Under the pieces are notes generated by a model that was not told the DNA's origin, made no database searches, and saw only the letters and a program-made list of their open reading frames with translations. Source: CAYRYU01 sp964428355 (GTDB lineage: Bacteria > Muiribacteriota > Ozemobacteria > Ozemobacterales > Ozemobacteraceae). From it: a stretch of 64,000 bases of DNA. The translations under genes were made by a program, and so were the position numbers. The stretch lies in contig CAYRYU010000006.1 of assembly GCA_964428355.1 (NCBI GenBank), positions 73,224-137,223 of the forward strand, written 5' to 3'. Numbering within the stretch: position 1 is the stretch's first letter; each line of letters begins with the position of its first letter. Shown here piece after piece: positions 40,697-50,305 of the stretch.

Positions 40697-42592
40697 TTGA
40701 AGAATTTGTTCGAACGATTCCTCCATTTGACCGACAACGGTCTGTTCTGTTGCCGGGAAACCGACGGCGAGATACTTTATGCCAACGAGGGTTTCGCACG
40801 CCTTGTGGGTTTTTCAGAACCTTCCCGATCCCTCGAGGGAAGGGGGATCGAAAAGGTGATGCCCCTCGAATCCGGATTCGACCGGATCCGCAAGAAGCTC
40901 TCAGAAAGCCGTGAGGCGTTGGGAATGATCGACCACCTCGTCCACCCGGAGAAAGGACACGTTCCAGTCTCGATCGATTGCTTCCTCGATTCCGACCAGA
41001 AGCCCCATCCTCCAATCATCGTGGGATTGGTCAAACCCGCCCCGCATCCCCCGGATACCACCGGAATCCATGAGGAGAAGGACCTCCTTCTCATCACTTT
41101 GAAAAGCATCGGGGACGGAGTGATAGCCTGCGACCGCCATGGCCGGATCCGCCTCCTGAACCGGGTGGCCGAACAGCTGACGGGTTGGACGACCAGGGAT
41201 GCCCAGGGAAAGGCGGTCGAGGACGTATTCACGATCGTGAACGAGACGACCGGTTTCCCCTGCGAGTCTCCAACCCACCGAATCATTGAAGAGGCCCGAA
41301 TCCTTGGGCTTGCCAAGAATACGGTGCTCGTGAGCCGGGATGGAACCCGGAGGATCATCGCCGACAGCGGAGCCCCGATCATAAGCTCCGACGGAAAGGT
41401 CGCAGGAGCGGTCCTGGTTTTCAGGGATATCACCGAAACCCGAAAGTTCGAAGAAGAGCTGCAGAAGGCGAAGAGGTTCGAATCACTCGGCACCCTCGCA
41501 AGCGGAATCGCACACGATTTCAACAACATCCTCACCGGAATTTTCGGCTATATCGGCCTTGCCCAACTCGAGACCGAACCCGGAACGAAGATCCACGAGC
41601 GGCTTTCCCTCGCCGAAAAGGGGTTGACCAAAGCCAGGGACCTCTCCAACCAGCTTCTTTCGTTCTCGAAGGGGAGACCTCCCGTCAAATCTGCGGTTTC
41701 TTTCTTCGAAAAGGTCCGGCAGGTGATAATGTTCGCCCTCCGCGGGTCGAACGTCAGCTGCGAATTCAGTTTCCCAGAAGAGAATCCCCGGATCGAAATC
41801 GACGAAGCGCAGATCATCCAGGTCCTGGACACACTCACCATGAACGCCCTGAAGTCCATGCCCGATGGCGGCTCGATCAAGGTTTACGGCGGGAGATTCC
41901 GGGTGGATGAGAAATCCTTGCTGAATCTTCCTCCCGGAGATTACGTGAAGATTTCCATCCAGGACCACGGCCCTGGGTTGTCCCGGGAGGTCCTTTCCAA
42001 GGTTTTCGATCCATATTCCTCCACCCCATGGTACGGCTCCGGATTGAGCCTTTCGATCTCCCACACGATAATGAGGAACCACGGCGGCCTGATCACGGCT
42101 GAATCGGATCCCCCGGGAGGGGCGGTCTTCAATCTTTTTCTTCCCATCGCGACCGTCCAGGTCCGCGAGCGGTCCGCGCAGAAAGCATCCCCCACCGCCC
42201 AGAAGATACTGATCATGGACGACGAAGCGATCGTCCTCGACGTGACTCAGGAAATCCTCCAGCACATGGGATACGAGTCTGAAACGGCCACCAACGGGGC
42301 GGATGCGGTGGAGAAATACCGACAGGCCATGCAGAAAGGACGGCCTTTCGACCTCGTGATACTCGATCTGACGGTTCCCGGCGGAATGGGTGCCCGCGAC
42401 TCCCTCATGAAACTGCTCGCCATCAATCCTCAGGTTAAGGCGGTGGTTTCGAGCGGGTATTCCCAGGGTCCGATGATGACCGATTTCTCGGAATACGGTT
42501 TCGCGGGGGCCATTCAGAAGCCTTATGATATGACCAACCTGGGCGCACTCCTCAAGAGGATCCTGAAAAAGCCCGCCTCCGGCGGATCCTGA
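40697..42592 (+). CDS. hybrid histidine kinase with two PAS domains and receiver
   Basis: A 631-residue soluble sensor kinase. Two PAS domains (about 1-115 and 130-260) precede the HisKA dimerisation helix with phosphoacceptor H273 (GIAHDFNNILTGIFG) and an HATPase domain with DHGPGL and GSGLSLS as the G boxes. A C-terminal receiver (about 505-625) carries D557 in VILDLTVPGG. The N box is degenerate (DTLTMNALKSMP). No membrane segment is present, so it senses a cytoplasmic cue. The TTG start at 40697 is supported by AGAGAGGA about 10 nt upstream and by the PAS domain beginning directly. No cognate regulator gene is adjacent. Confidence 0.87.
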   Translation: MKNLFERFLHLTDNGLFCCRETDGEILYANEGFARLVGFSEPSRSLEGRGIEKVMPLESGFDRIRKKLSESREALGMIDHLVHPEKGHVPVSIDCFLDSDQKPHPPIIVGLVKPAPHPPDTTGIHEEKDLLLITLKSIGDGVIACDRHGRIRLLNRVAEQLTGWTTRDAQGKAVEDVFTIVNETTGFPCESPTHRIIEEARILGLAKNTVLVSRDGTRRIIADSGAPIISSDGKVAGAVLVFRDITETRKFEEELQKAKRFESLGTLASGIAHDFNNILTGIFGYIGLAQLETEPGTKIHERLSLAEKGLTKARDLSNQLLSFSKGRPPVKSAVSFFEKVRQVIMFALRGSNVSCEFSFPEENPRIEIDEAQIIQVLDTLTMNALKSMPDGGSIKVYGGRFRVDEKSLLNLPPGDYVKISIQDHGPGLSREVLSKVFDPYSSTPWYGSGLSLSISHTIMRNHGGLITAESDPPGGAVFNLFLPIATVQVRERSAQKASPTAQKILIMDDEAIVLDVTQEILQHMGYESETATNGADAVEKYRQAMQKGRPFDLVILDLTVPGGMGARDSLMKLLAINPQVKAVVSSGYSQGPMMTDFSEYGFAGAIQKPYDMTNLGALLKRILKKPASGGS

Positions 42593-42768
42593 ATTTCCAC
42601 AGGAGCCGAATAGGTCAGGAGTCTGATCGCGGCCTTCCCCGAGGTCCGACATCCCCGTCTCCTTGATTCGGGGTTGAAGGGATGTCATACTTGCCTGGCT
42701 GAAACTTGAGCAACGATCGTCACTGACTTTGCTGCGGAATTCCGGGCGAGGAACCAGGAGAAGAGCCA

Positions 42769-45651
42769 ATGGATCGGGTGGAGCGCGTTGAACCTCTTGC
42801 CCCACTCTTCCTCAGGATCCTCATCTTCCTCCTGATCCCCTGTGTCTTGACCTGGGTGCTTCTCCGACATCTCGAAGGTTCTTCACGGGCGGAACGTTCC
42901 TCGGACAGAAAGCGCCTCATGGGCGACATCCTCCACCGGGTCTCACTCATGGGAAACCCCGAGCAGCGTTTTGCCAGGCTGGTCGACCGGCTTGCGAGAC
43001 TTCCTCTCACATCCAGGGCTCTCGCGGCGCGGGCGTACAGGCTTGTGAAGAGGGAACGGGGAGCGCTGGAGATCTCCCTCTTCGATCCCGAGGGAAACCC
43101 CATCCCGATCCCGGGACTTCCCACTCCACCAAAGACTCTTTCCAGGCGGGTGATCGCGGGGTTGCTCGACCCTTCGGTTGCAGTCAGTCCGACCATGGTT
43201 ACCTCCTTCGCGGGAAATCCGTCCGCCCTCAGGATCATGGCCGCCAACCCCGAAGTCCTGGTCCGGGTCCAGAACATCTGGAAAAAAGCGTTCGGGGGAT
43301 GGTGGAGAATAAGGACTCCGAGAGGCCGCCTGACCGCGATCATGGTTGCATTCGTCAACCTCGACCGGATCGACCGGGTCCGCCTCATGGATCGTTCGGT
43401 TTCAGAGGTCGCCAGGCTTGTCAAGGGTTCGTTCAGGATCGGCTGGCAGGATCCGGCTGTTCCTTCCGTGCTGAGGCCCAGGGGAGGGAAATGGCCGAAA
43501 GCCCTTTCCACCGCGATCGACGCGGTCCCCACCACCCGGACCGAGCTTTCTTTCAACGGAAGAGAAAACCTCCTGTACACGGCCTTTGGAGGCCAGAGGT
43601 TGTTCTGCCTAGACCTGTCCCCCACCCCGGACTCCTGGTATCCCGCACTCCGCTGGGTAACGGCAGGGCTCGGCATCCTGGCAACCCTGGTCATGGTCAT
43701 CATCTCGCGGATTCCGTCCCTGAGATTCGGCTTCAGGGGAAAACTGATCGCGTTGTTGGTCTCCGGAGCGGGAATCCTGGTGGCGGCGCTTTTCGCTACG
43801 GCGGTAATCGACCGGGGAAACCGCGAAACAAGGCTCATGGAGGAGTTCCAAGAGCGACACCTTTCGATGATAGAAAAGCTCGATTGGGAATTCTCCACCG
43901 AGGCCCTCCGCCAGACGCGGCCCTTCGAGGAGTTCGCCCGATCGGTTGACGGAAAACCCTTTTCCACTCTCGAGAAAGCGATGCCCGATCTCGCCCGTAT
44001 CGTCGAGACCTGGTCCCCCGCCATCGCCGCGGTTGGCTGCTTCGACCCCCAGCGCAATCCGCTTTTCCACGCCGTCTCGACCAAAGGAACCGCCGTCTTC
44101 GGCCAGAAGACCGGGCAAAGCAGCCTGAAAATGATGGCAAACCTGATCCTGGACGAACTCAACATCGGAAAGGACTTCTCCCGGTTCACCGCCTACGATC
44201 GCCGGATCCTTCAAGGGGACCGGACACTCGGCAACTTCTATTGGATCGTCCGGAAAAATGGGAAACTCCAGAAGCAGGTGTTCTTCGACACCCCCCTTTT
44301 CGTTTTCATGGAATTGATCCACGACCCGAACCGTGAGCCCCATGCCCTCATCGAGGTCTACCTCGACAGGAGGTATCTCGAGAACCGCTTTCTGCGCCGG
44401 ATGTTCAGGGAAAAGTCGGCCCCCGTCGGTCCTGAAACCCCGCGGATAGCCGCGATTCCGGTGACGAAAATGGCGCGGATGCGATCCTTTCCGAGTGTCC
44501 GGACCGGGGATTCCCTGCTCCTCCGGGAAGTCGTGGACAAGGTCATCACCAGCCAACTCCCCGTCCACATCAAAGGGAAACTTGCGGGGACGGAGTATCT
44601 CATAACCGCCGCCCGGGGAGGCAACCTCGAGGACTACGTCCTTTTCGTCGCCCAACCATACGTCACGATCAGCCGGGAAACTTTGATGCTGAACATCCGT
44701 CTCGGCATCTTCGCGGGGTTCATCCTCCTTCTCGGGTTCGGAATCGCCACGCTCACCTCCTCCCGCCTTCTCGGCCCCCTCGAGCAGGTGGGGATCGGCC
44801 TCGAGGCCATCGAAAAGCGCGAATTCCAGACTCCCTTCGCGGTTCAGGGAATCTCCGAACTCGAGCGGATAGGCGACCGCCTGGCCATGATCATCGCGGA
44901 ACTGAAGGACATCCAGATCGCAAGGTCGGTCCAGGAGCACCTCTGGCCCGAAAAGCCTCTCGAAGGGGACGGATGGGGCATTTTCGGGGAATGCCGGACC
45001 GCTACAAACCTCGGGGGGGATTTCTACGACTGGTTCCTCCTTCCCGACGGAAAGCTCGTGATGGCGATCGGGGACGTTGCCGGCCACGGAGTCCCCGCTT
45101 CCCTGGTCACCGCCTCCGCAAAGATGGAGCTCGCCATGAACGCGGAGAAATCTCCCGACCCCGCCGAGATACTGACCTTGATGAACCAGGGGTTTAACGA
45201 ACAGGCAGGCCGGTTCAGACCCATCTCATTCTGGCTGGGAATCTTCGACCCTCAAACACGAATGCTGAAGGCATCGGCGGCAGGCCACCCTTCCGGAATC
45301 CTCGTCCAATCGGACAAGGAATCCCGGAACCTTGGCGCTCCAGGGTATCCGCTCGGCTCGAGGAAGCAGGCAAAATTCACGAATGTGGAGGCCCGTTTGC
45401 AGCCCGGAGCACGCCTTTTCCTCTATTCGGACGGGTTGGTCGAAGGCCAGAATCCGGACGGCCAACAGCTCGGATATGAGCGACTCCAGGCTTTCACCCT
45501 CGAGGCGGCTTCCATTTCCCCCTCTGGCTCGCCAGGTTACCTTCTTGACCGGGTTTCCGAATGGTGTCGGAAAAGAATCCCCGATGACGACCAGACCGTG
45601 GTGGTATTCTCGGTGACTGGAAAATCCCCCGGGAAGGAGACGAGCCGATGA
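42769..45651 (+). CDS. membrane-bound SpoIIE/RsbU-type PP2C serine phosphatase
   Basis: A 960-residue protein. Hydrophobic helices at about 14-34, 290-312, 325-347 and 644-668 delimit two large extracytoplasmic segments, and a HAMP-like linker (about 668-710) leads to a cytoplasmic SpoIIE phosphatase domain (about 715-955). Metal-site motifs are present: GGDFYDWF, GDVAGHGVPASLV, AGHPSG, LYSDGLVEGQN and DDQTVVVF. It should dephosphorylate a STAS-domain antagonist such as the one at 31009 in response to an external signal. AGGAGAAG precedes the ATG. The following paralog overlaps it by 4 bp (ATGA). Confidence 0.88.
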   Translation: MDRVERVEPLAPLFLRILIFLLIPCVLTWVLLRHLEGSSRAERSSDRKRLMGDILHRVSLMGNPEQRFARLVDRLARLPLTSRALAARAYRLVKRERGALEISLFDPEGNPIPIPGLPTPPKTLSRRVIAGLLDPSVAVSPTMVTSFAGNPSALRIMAANPEVLVRVQNIWKKAFGGWWRIRTPRGRLTAIMVAFVNLDRIDRVRLMDRSVSEVARLVKGSFRIGWQDPAVPSVLRPRGGKWPKALSTAIDAVPTTRTELSFNGRENLLYTAFGGQRLFCLDLSPTPDSWYPALRWVTAGLGILATLVMVIISRIPSLRFGFRGKLIALLVSGAGILVAALFATAVIDRGNRETRLMEEFQERHLSMIEKLDWEFSTEALRQTRPFEEFARSVDGKPFSTLEKAMPDLARIVETWSPAIAAVGCFDPQRNPLFHAVSTKGTAVFGQKTGQSSLKMMANLILDELNIGKDFSRFTAYDRRILQGDRTLGNFYWIVRKNGKLQKQVFFDTPLFVFMELIHDPNREPHALIEVYLDRRYLENRFLRRMFREKSAPVGPETPRIAAIPVTKMARMRSFPSVRTGDSLLLREVVDKVITSQLPVHIKGKLAGTEYLITAARGGNLEDYVLFVAQPYVTISRETLMLNIRLGIFAGFILLLGFGIATLTSSRLLGPLEQVGIGLEAIEKREFQTPFAVQGISELERIGDRLAMIIAELKDIQIARSVQEHLWPEKPLEGDGWGIFGECRTATNLGGDFYDWFLLPDGKLVMAIGDVAGHGVPASLVTASAKMELAMNAEKSPDPAEILTLMNQGFNEQAGRFRPISFWLGIFDPQTRMLKASAAGHPSGILVQSDKESRNLGAPGYPLGSRKQAKFTNVEARLQPGARLFLYSDGLVEGQNPDGQQLGYERLQAFTLEAASISPSGSPGYLLDRVSEWCRKRIPDDDQTVVVFSVTGKSPGKETSR

Positions 45652-48600
45652 AAGGGCCGGGAATGGCTGGTCTCCTCCTCGGGCTGGTCCTCCTTTTCCC
45701 GATCGTCTGGACCTCCGGTCGGTTCGAAGCGAACCGAGCCGATCAGGCCGGGATCGGGCGCATGCGCAGGCTCTTGAAGCGCAACGCAGCCCTTTCCAGG
45801 CCGGAAGTCCTCTTCAGAAAGGTTTTCGAGGACATCCGGGCACGGATCGGTCCCCACCGCGCAACTCCCTGCCCTGCCGGAGCAGTGACCGAGTGGGGCT
45901 CTTCTTTGATCGCCTCCTTCCCTCCAGGGTTGCTGGAGCTATGGGTTTTCGATGGAGCGGGCCGGGTCAAGGATGGGCCGGGAATTGCAACAAGAGCCAT
46001 GGAACTGGCCTTTTCCTGGATCCGTGGTTCCTGGAAGGGCGTCTACGAGGTTTCTCCGGAGGATGAGGAAACCGTCGGAATGGTTTTCGGCGGCTTCAGC
46101 TGGAAGGAGCTGATCGCACGACCTGATCAGGTCCACAGTCTGACCTTCGTGGACCGGAGGATGTATGCGATCTGGCATTTCGATCCCCCATCCGGAAGGA
46201 ACCCCGGGGGCGGGGCACTTCTCAAGATCGACAGGAGCCATTTCGAGGAGGACTTTCTGGTCGGAGCCCTCCTTGGAACGCTTCAAGCCAGGGGTCTGCA
46301 GGTTGGATTCCTCGATGCCGTCTATCCCGAACGCAGCAGACTTTGGAAAGGGGCGGTCCTCCCCGAAATCCGGTCCAACGAACGGAGCTACTCCAGGAGC
46401 CCGGAGGATGTTGTCCCAGATAAAGACGGCTGGCTCGTATTCGTCCCGTGCCTTTCCCAGATCACTCTAGTGGGACATGTTCCCCGGACCCCGCCTCCTT
46501 TCCTTCCCCTCGCGGCCGGGCTGGTTGTCCCGGTCCTTTTCCTCTCGTGGCTTGTGGCGAGCCATGGGGTCCCACGCACCCTGGCACTCTGGACGCTTCT
46601 CGGAACGCTCGTCTGCATCGCCGGAGCGATCCCATTGGGAATCTCATTCCTTTTCTGGACGCAGTTCGAGCGGAGCCGGACTTCGGCAATCCTCTCCGAA
46701 TCGCTTAAGGAGCTCGAGGACAGCCTTACCGGGATCGACCGGAGGTTCCCGATGATCCTGAGGATCAAGGAAAGACGATATGGCCTGTGGAACAGGAGGC
46801 TGGACGGGGCTTTTTCCCGTGAACCGGAGCCCAGGGTCTTTCCCGCCAGCACCCGGGAGAATTTCACCCTGATGGAGTTCCGGCCCGACTCGGCTTTCTC
46901 GCACCCGATCGAGGAGAGCAAACGTTGGGAGCTTGCGGGGAAGTTCGACACCATCTTCCTGATCGACAAGGAGGGGAGATTCCGCAGGGACTACTCGGAC
47001 GTTTTCACAGAGCAGCGCAGGCTGCTTCTAATGCCTTCGCGGCTACGGATGCGCCGGATCAGAAGCCTTTACGAACGGCAGGGAATCATCGACCTCCACA
47101 CATTGAAGCTTCTTCTCTACAGCGATTCGGTCCCCAGAACAAGCGATGAAATCATAGGGTTCAAGGGATACATGCCCGTCTACATCACCTTCCTCTCGGA
47201 CTTTTCCAAGGGGATGATCAGCCTGTACAACTCCCTCCGGTCACAGGATCCGACCGGGGATGAGGGTAACTCATCACTCGTGATGGGAACCCTCCTCGAG
47301 GCCGAGGAGTGGACGAACATCCATCTCGCCCTTCAGAACCTCCGGAACTTCACCTTCATAGGAAACCCGGAGCTGAGCCTCTACATCTTCCCCGGGGTGG
47401 TCTGCGACAGGACCGGGAAAGCTCTCATGGCCTTCAGCATCATCCACCAGATCACGACGCTTTCAGCGGAATACCTCGGGGATTTCTTCAGGAAGGAGGT
47501 CGGAAGGAGGACACGGGCTGAAGGTCCAGGTCCCCTCCCCTGCGGCTCCAGCAGTCATGTGTTTCGGGGACCCGACCCGCACGATGCGGGTAGTGGGCCG
47601 AAAGCGACAGGAGGTCGCCTCCTTTCCGGACCCCGCCCCTCCAACGGAATCTCCAGAGATTCCGACGGGATACGTTTCTTTGCGTTCTCCTTTTTCCGAA
47701 ACTCCCGGAGTTTCCCGAGTCCATTCATTCACCGGGCTTTCCGCCGTTTCATTCCACGGTTTTCCCCATCCCGGCCCCTTTTCTCACAAGCAGCAAGGAT
47801 CGGAGGCAGGGAGCTTCTGCTCGCAGGACTTTCCTGCCGGCATATCATCGGTTACTACCTGTTCGCGGTCCGGCCAATCAAAGTACTGGCGGGAAAGCTT
47901 GCGGATCTCCGGAGGCGGTTCCTTCTTCTCGCGTTGGCGATGACCCTGGTTTTCCTCGCCCTTTGTCTCAGGCTTTGGGGGGGAGTGGCAATCCCTCTGG
48001 GGGAGCTCATGAATGGCGTCGATGCGATGGAGAGGAAGGAGATGGAATACCGGACCGCAATCGGGACCGGGGATGAGTTCGAGAAGGTCGGGGAGGCCTT
48101 CAACAGGACCCTTGAGGGGATGGCCGAGCTTGAAATTGCGCGGGTGGTGCAACAGAAACTTCTCCCCGCCGCTCCCGCGGTCGCCAAACCCTGGACCCTT
48201 TTCGGCTTCACGCAGATGACCAGCCAGGTCGGAGGCGATTACTACGATTTCCGCGTTTGTCCGGGCGGTGAGTTGTCGTTCGTTTTCGGAGACGTCTCGG
48301 GACACGGGGTATCCGCGGCCCTGGTGGTTGCGATGGCAAAAGCCGTTTTCTCGAGCCTGACCAGGAAGGGAGCCATTCCCCCCGACGAGCTTCTCAAGAG
48401 GATGAACCAGCTCCTGCTTGCCCCCGTCCGGCGTTCGAAGATGATGATGACCGCGATAGCGGGGTTGGCGCTCCCCAACGGGGATGTCAAGATCGCGAAC
48501 GCGGGCCAGTGTTTCCCCTACCTGTTCCCCGGCCCCGGTTCTCTCCAGATGCAGGGCGAGCTTGCAAGCATGCCGCTGGGAATCAGCCCGAAGATCAGGA

Positions 48601-48878
48601 TTGCATCGCAGAGCAGTTCGTTGTCCCCGGGGTCCCATCTCATATTCTTTTCCGACGGATTCCCCGAGGCGGTGGGCGGAACCGATGCCCGGCAACTGGG
48701 ATATCCGAGACTGACCGAATTGATTGCCTTGTGCTGGGACCCCGATCCCCAGGCAGTGATCAGGAACATGCGATACCGTCTGAAGGCCTTCACAGGCACC
48801 ATTCCCTGGCAGGACGACGTCACCACCGCGATCCTTACCCGCGAAAACCCTTCTCCAGAAGCTCCCCGGTCTTCCTGA
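45648..48878 (+). CDS. membrane-bound SpoIIE/RsbU-type PP2C phosphatase, second copy
   Basis: A 1076-residue paralog of the preceding protein with the same layout: helix at about 5-25, two adjacent helices at about 282-345, a fourth at about 755-780, a HAMP-like linker, and a SpoIIE domain (about 830-1075) with GGDYYDF, GDVSGHGVSAALV, NAGQCFPYLF and FFSDGFPEAVGG. Residues about 620-715 (bases 47500-47790) are Pro/Arg/Ser-rich and unlike the flanks; another frame reads more naturally through part of this stretch, so a pair of compensating frameshifts or a divergent insert is possible. The phosphatase domain itself looks intact. Confidence 0.8.
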   Translation: MKGPGMAGLLLGLVLLFPIVWTSGRFEANRADQAGIGRMRRLLKRNAALSRPEVLFRKVFEDIRARIGPHRATPCPAGAVTEWGSSLIASFPPGLLELWVFDGAGRVKDGPGIATRAMELAFSWIRGSWKGVYEVSPEDEETVGMVFGGFSWKELIARPDQVHSLTFVDRRMYAIWHFDPPSGRNPGGGALLKIDRSHFEEDFLVGALLGTLQARGLQVGFLDAVYPERSRLWKGAVLPEIRSNERSYSRSPEDVVPDKDGWLVFVPCLSQITLVGHVPRTPPPFLPLAAGLVVPVLFLSWLVASHGVPRTLALWTLLGTLVCIAGAIPLGISFLFWTQFERSRTSAILSESLKELEDSLTGIDRRFPMILRIKERRYGLWNRRLDGAFSREPEPRVFPASTRENFTLMEFRPDSAFSHPIEESKRWELAGKFDTIFLIDKEGRFRRDYSDVFTEQRRLLLMPSRLRMRRIRSLYERQGIIDLHTLKLLLYSDSVPRTSDEIIGFKGYMPVYITFLSDFSKGMISLYNSLRSQDPTGDEGNSSLVMGTLLEAEEWTNIHLALQNLRNFTFIGNPELSLYIFPGVVCDRTGKALMAFSIIHQITTLSAEYLGDFFRKEVGRRTRAEGPGPLPCGSSSHVFRGPDPHDAGSGPKATGGRLLSGPRPSNGISRDSDGIRFFAFSFFRNSRSFPSPFIHRAFRRFIPRFSPSRPLFSQAARIGGRELLLAGLSCRHIIGYYLFAVRPIKVLAGKLADLRRRFLLLALAMTLVFLALCLRLWGGVAIPLGELMNGVDAMERKEMEYRTAIGTGDEFEKVGEAFNRTLEGMAELEIARVVQQKLLPAAPAVAKPWTLFGFTQMTSQVGGDYYDFRVCPGGELSFVFGDVSGHGVSAALVVAMAKAVFSSLTRKGAIPPDELLKRMNQLLLAPVRRSKMMMTAIAGLALPNGDVKIANAGQCFPYLFPGPGSLQMQGELASMPLGISPKIRIASQSSSLSPGSHLIFFSDGFPEAVGGTDARQLGYPRLTELIALCWDPDPQAVIRNMRYRLKAFTGTIPWQDDVTTAILTRENPSPEAPRSS

Positions 48879-48912
48879 ACAACGAAGGGGAAGATGTTCC
48901 CCGGGAGCCGGC

Positions 48913-48941
48913 TTCACGACCGCGGGGAATTGTGTTATCAT
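48913..48941 (+). promoter_or_regulatory. possible sigma-70-like promoter for the zinc-ribbon protein gene
   Basis: TTCACG (48913-48918), a 17-nt spacer and TATCAT (48936-48941). Predicted start near 48948, about 33 nt before the ATG. Confidence 0.4.
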
Positions 48942-48980
48942 CCGCCCCGGAACCGAATTTTGCCTTTGAGGGAGCGTTCG

Positions 48981-50198
48981 ATGAAGATCTACCTGTGGTT
49001 GGCCGTCCTGCTGTTGGCTGCCTCTCCCGTCTTCGCGCTTTTCTGCCAGTATTGCGGAAAGCCCATGGCGGATGACGCGAACTTCTGCCCGGTCTGCGGG
49101 AAGGCCCGGGCAGCTTCCGGTGTTTCCACCCCGGCTCCCGCACCTGTGACGACCTCGCCTGCACCTGTAGTGGTCCAACAACCGGCTCCCGCCCCGACTC
49201 CGGTTCCGGTTCCGGTTCCGATCCTCGAGGTTCCCCGGTCATTTCTCGACGGGTACCAGGCTATCGACCAATGGGAGACGATCCTTACCGGAGCGGATTC
49301 TCCGATCCCCTCGACGCGGATCAACGAGTACCGCACCCGGATCGACCGGGATCTCTACAGGCAGGAAGCTGGTCTTCCCCGGTTTTCTCCGGTTGAAAGG
49401 AAGTTCCATTCCCTTTACATGAAGAAGAACGATATCCTGGACAAGCTCCGGGAAGCCGTCTATCAGAGCTTTCACAGTTCCCGAAAGGGAGAAGCCGGTG
49501 CCCGGCGCGAGAAATACCGGTTCATGCTCGAAGAGATCGACGGGATGATCCAAACCCTTCTCGAGGGCCAGAACGATCCACAGATCCTTTCCAAGATCGG
49601 CGCGATGGAAAACGAACTCGCAGACGCGACCAGGGAGTTCCTCATCACCGTCCCCTACATCAAGATCGGGAGTTTCCGGGCATCGAGAAACCGGCCCATC
49701 TGGGTAATGGATATCGAGAACGGCCTGGCCAGGGTGATGTACATGGGGGAAACAAGTTCCCCAGTGCCGATCAGCGGCTGGATATCCCTCTACGACCTCC
49801 AATTCCGGACCACCTGGGGAGGAACCTACAAGAACGTCTCCTACCAACCCCCGGTGACTACGGAGGTGATCATCATCGATGACGGACACCATCACCCGCC
49901 TCCCCCACCGCCCCCTCATTGGCCCTGGCCCTGGGGAAAGCACAAGGATCGGAATGGCCGACATGGTGGTCATGACAAGGATAGGGGACATGACAGCGGG
50001 CATGGGAGAGGGGCCCCCCCTTCCCACCCCCAACCCGCGCCTCCCGGACCGCCCCCCGGAAAGAACCCCGGCGGCCCCGGACATCCCAGACACTCCCTCG
50101 CGGCGCCGGCGGCATCGTCCACCCAGTCCGTCTCCCCTCAGCAGCCGGGAAGTGTTTCGGTAAGCCCTTCCACCCAAAACCGGAATTCGCAGAAATAA
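48981..50198 (+). CDS. exported zinc-ribbon protein with His-rich tail
   Basis: A 405-residue protein. A signal peptide (about 1-19) is followed at once by a zinc ribbon, C22-x2-C25 and C36-x2-C39 (CQYCGKPMADDANFCPVCGK), then a Pro/Val-rich linker, a helical domain (about 90-220), a short SH3-like strand region (about 230-285, PIWVMDIENGLARVMYMG) and a C-terminal tail rich in His, Pro, Gly and Asp (about 295-405). Zinc ribbons of this kind are usually cytoplasmic, so export is unusual; the His-rich tail could also bind metal. ATG 48981 is chosen because it starts the signal peptide behind GAGGGAG. Confidence 0.75.
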   Translation: MKIYLWLAVLLLAASPVFALFCQYCGKPMADDANFCPVCGKARAASGVSTPAPAPVTTSPAPVVVQQPAPAPTPVPVPVPILEVPRSFLDGYQAIDQWETILTGADSPIPSTRINEYRTRIDRDLYRQEAGLPRFSPVERKFHSLYMKKNDILDKLREAVYQSFHSSRKGEAGARREKYRFMLEEIDGMIQTLLEGQNDPQILSKIGAMENELADATREFLITVPYIKIGSFRASRNRPIWVMDIENGLARVMYMGETSSPVPISGWISLYDLQFRTTWGGTYKNVSYQPPVTTEVIIIDDGHHHPPPPPPPHWPWPWGKHKDRNGRHGGHDKDRGHDSGHGRGAPPSHPQPAPPGPPPGKNPGGPGHPRHSLAAPAASSTQSVSPQQPGSVSVSPSTQNRNSQK

Positions 50199-50305
50199 GC
50201 TGCATTCCCGCTGGAAACCGGGCTGGGGAGTCCTTGTCCAAGACTGTTTTCCGGGCGCTCCGATCCTTCCAATAATAGAACCCGGTTCGAAAAGGTTGCT
50301 GCCGA

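Noticed and set aside
47557..47943. Separate gene inside the second phosphatase gene
   Set aside because: It has no ribosome site or recognisable domain; it is better explained as an alternative frame relevant to a possible frameshift in the host gene.
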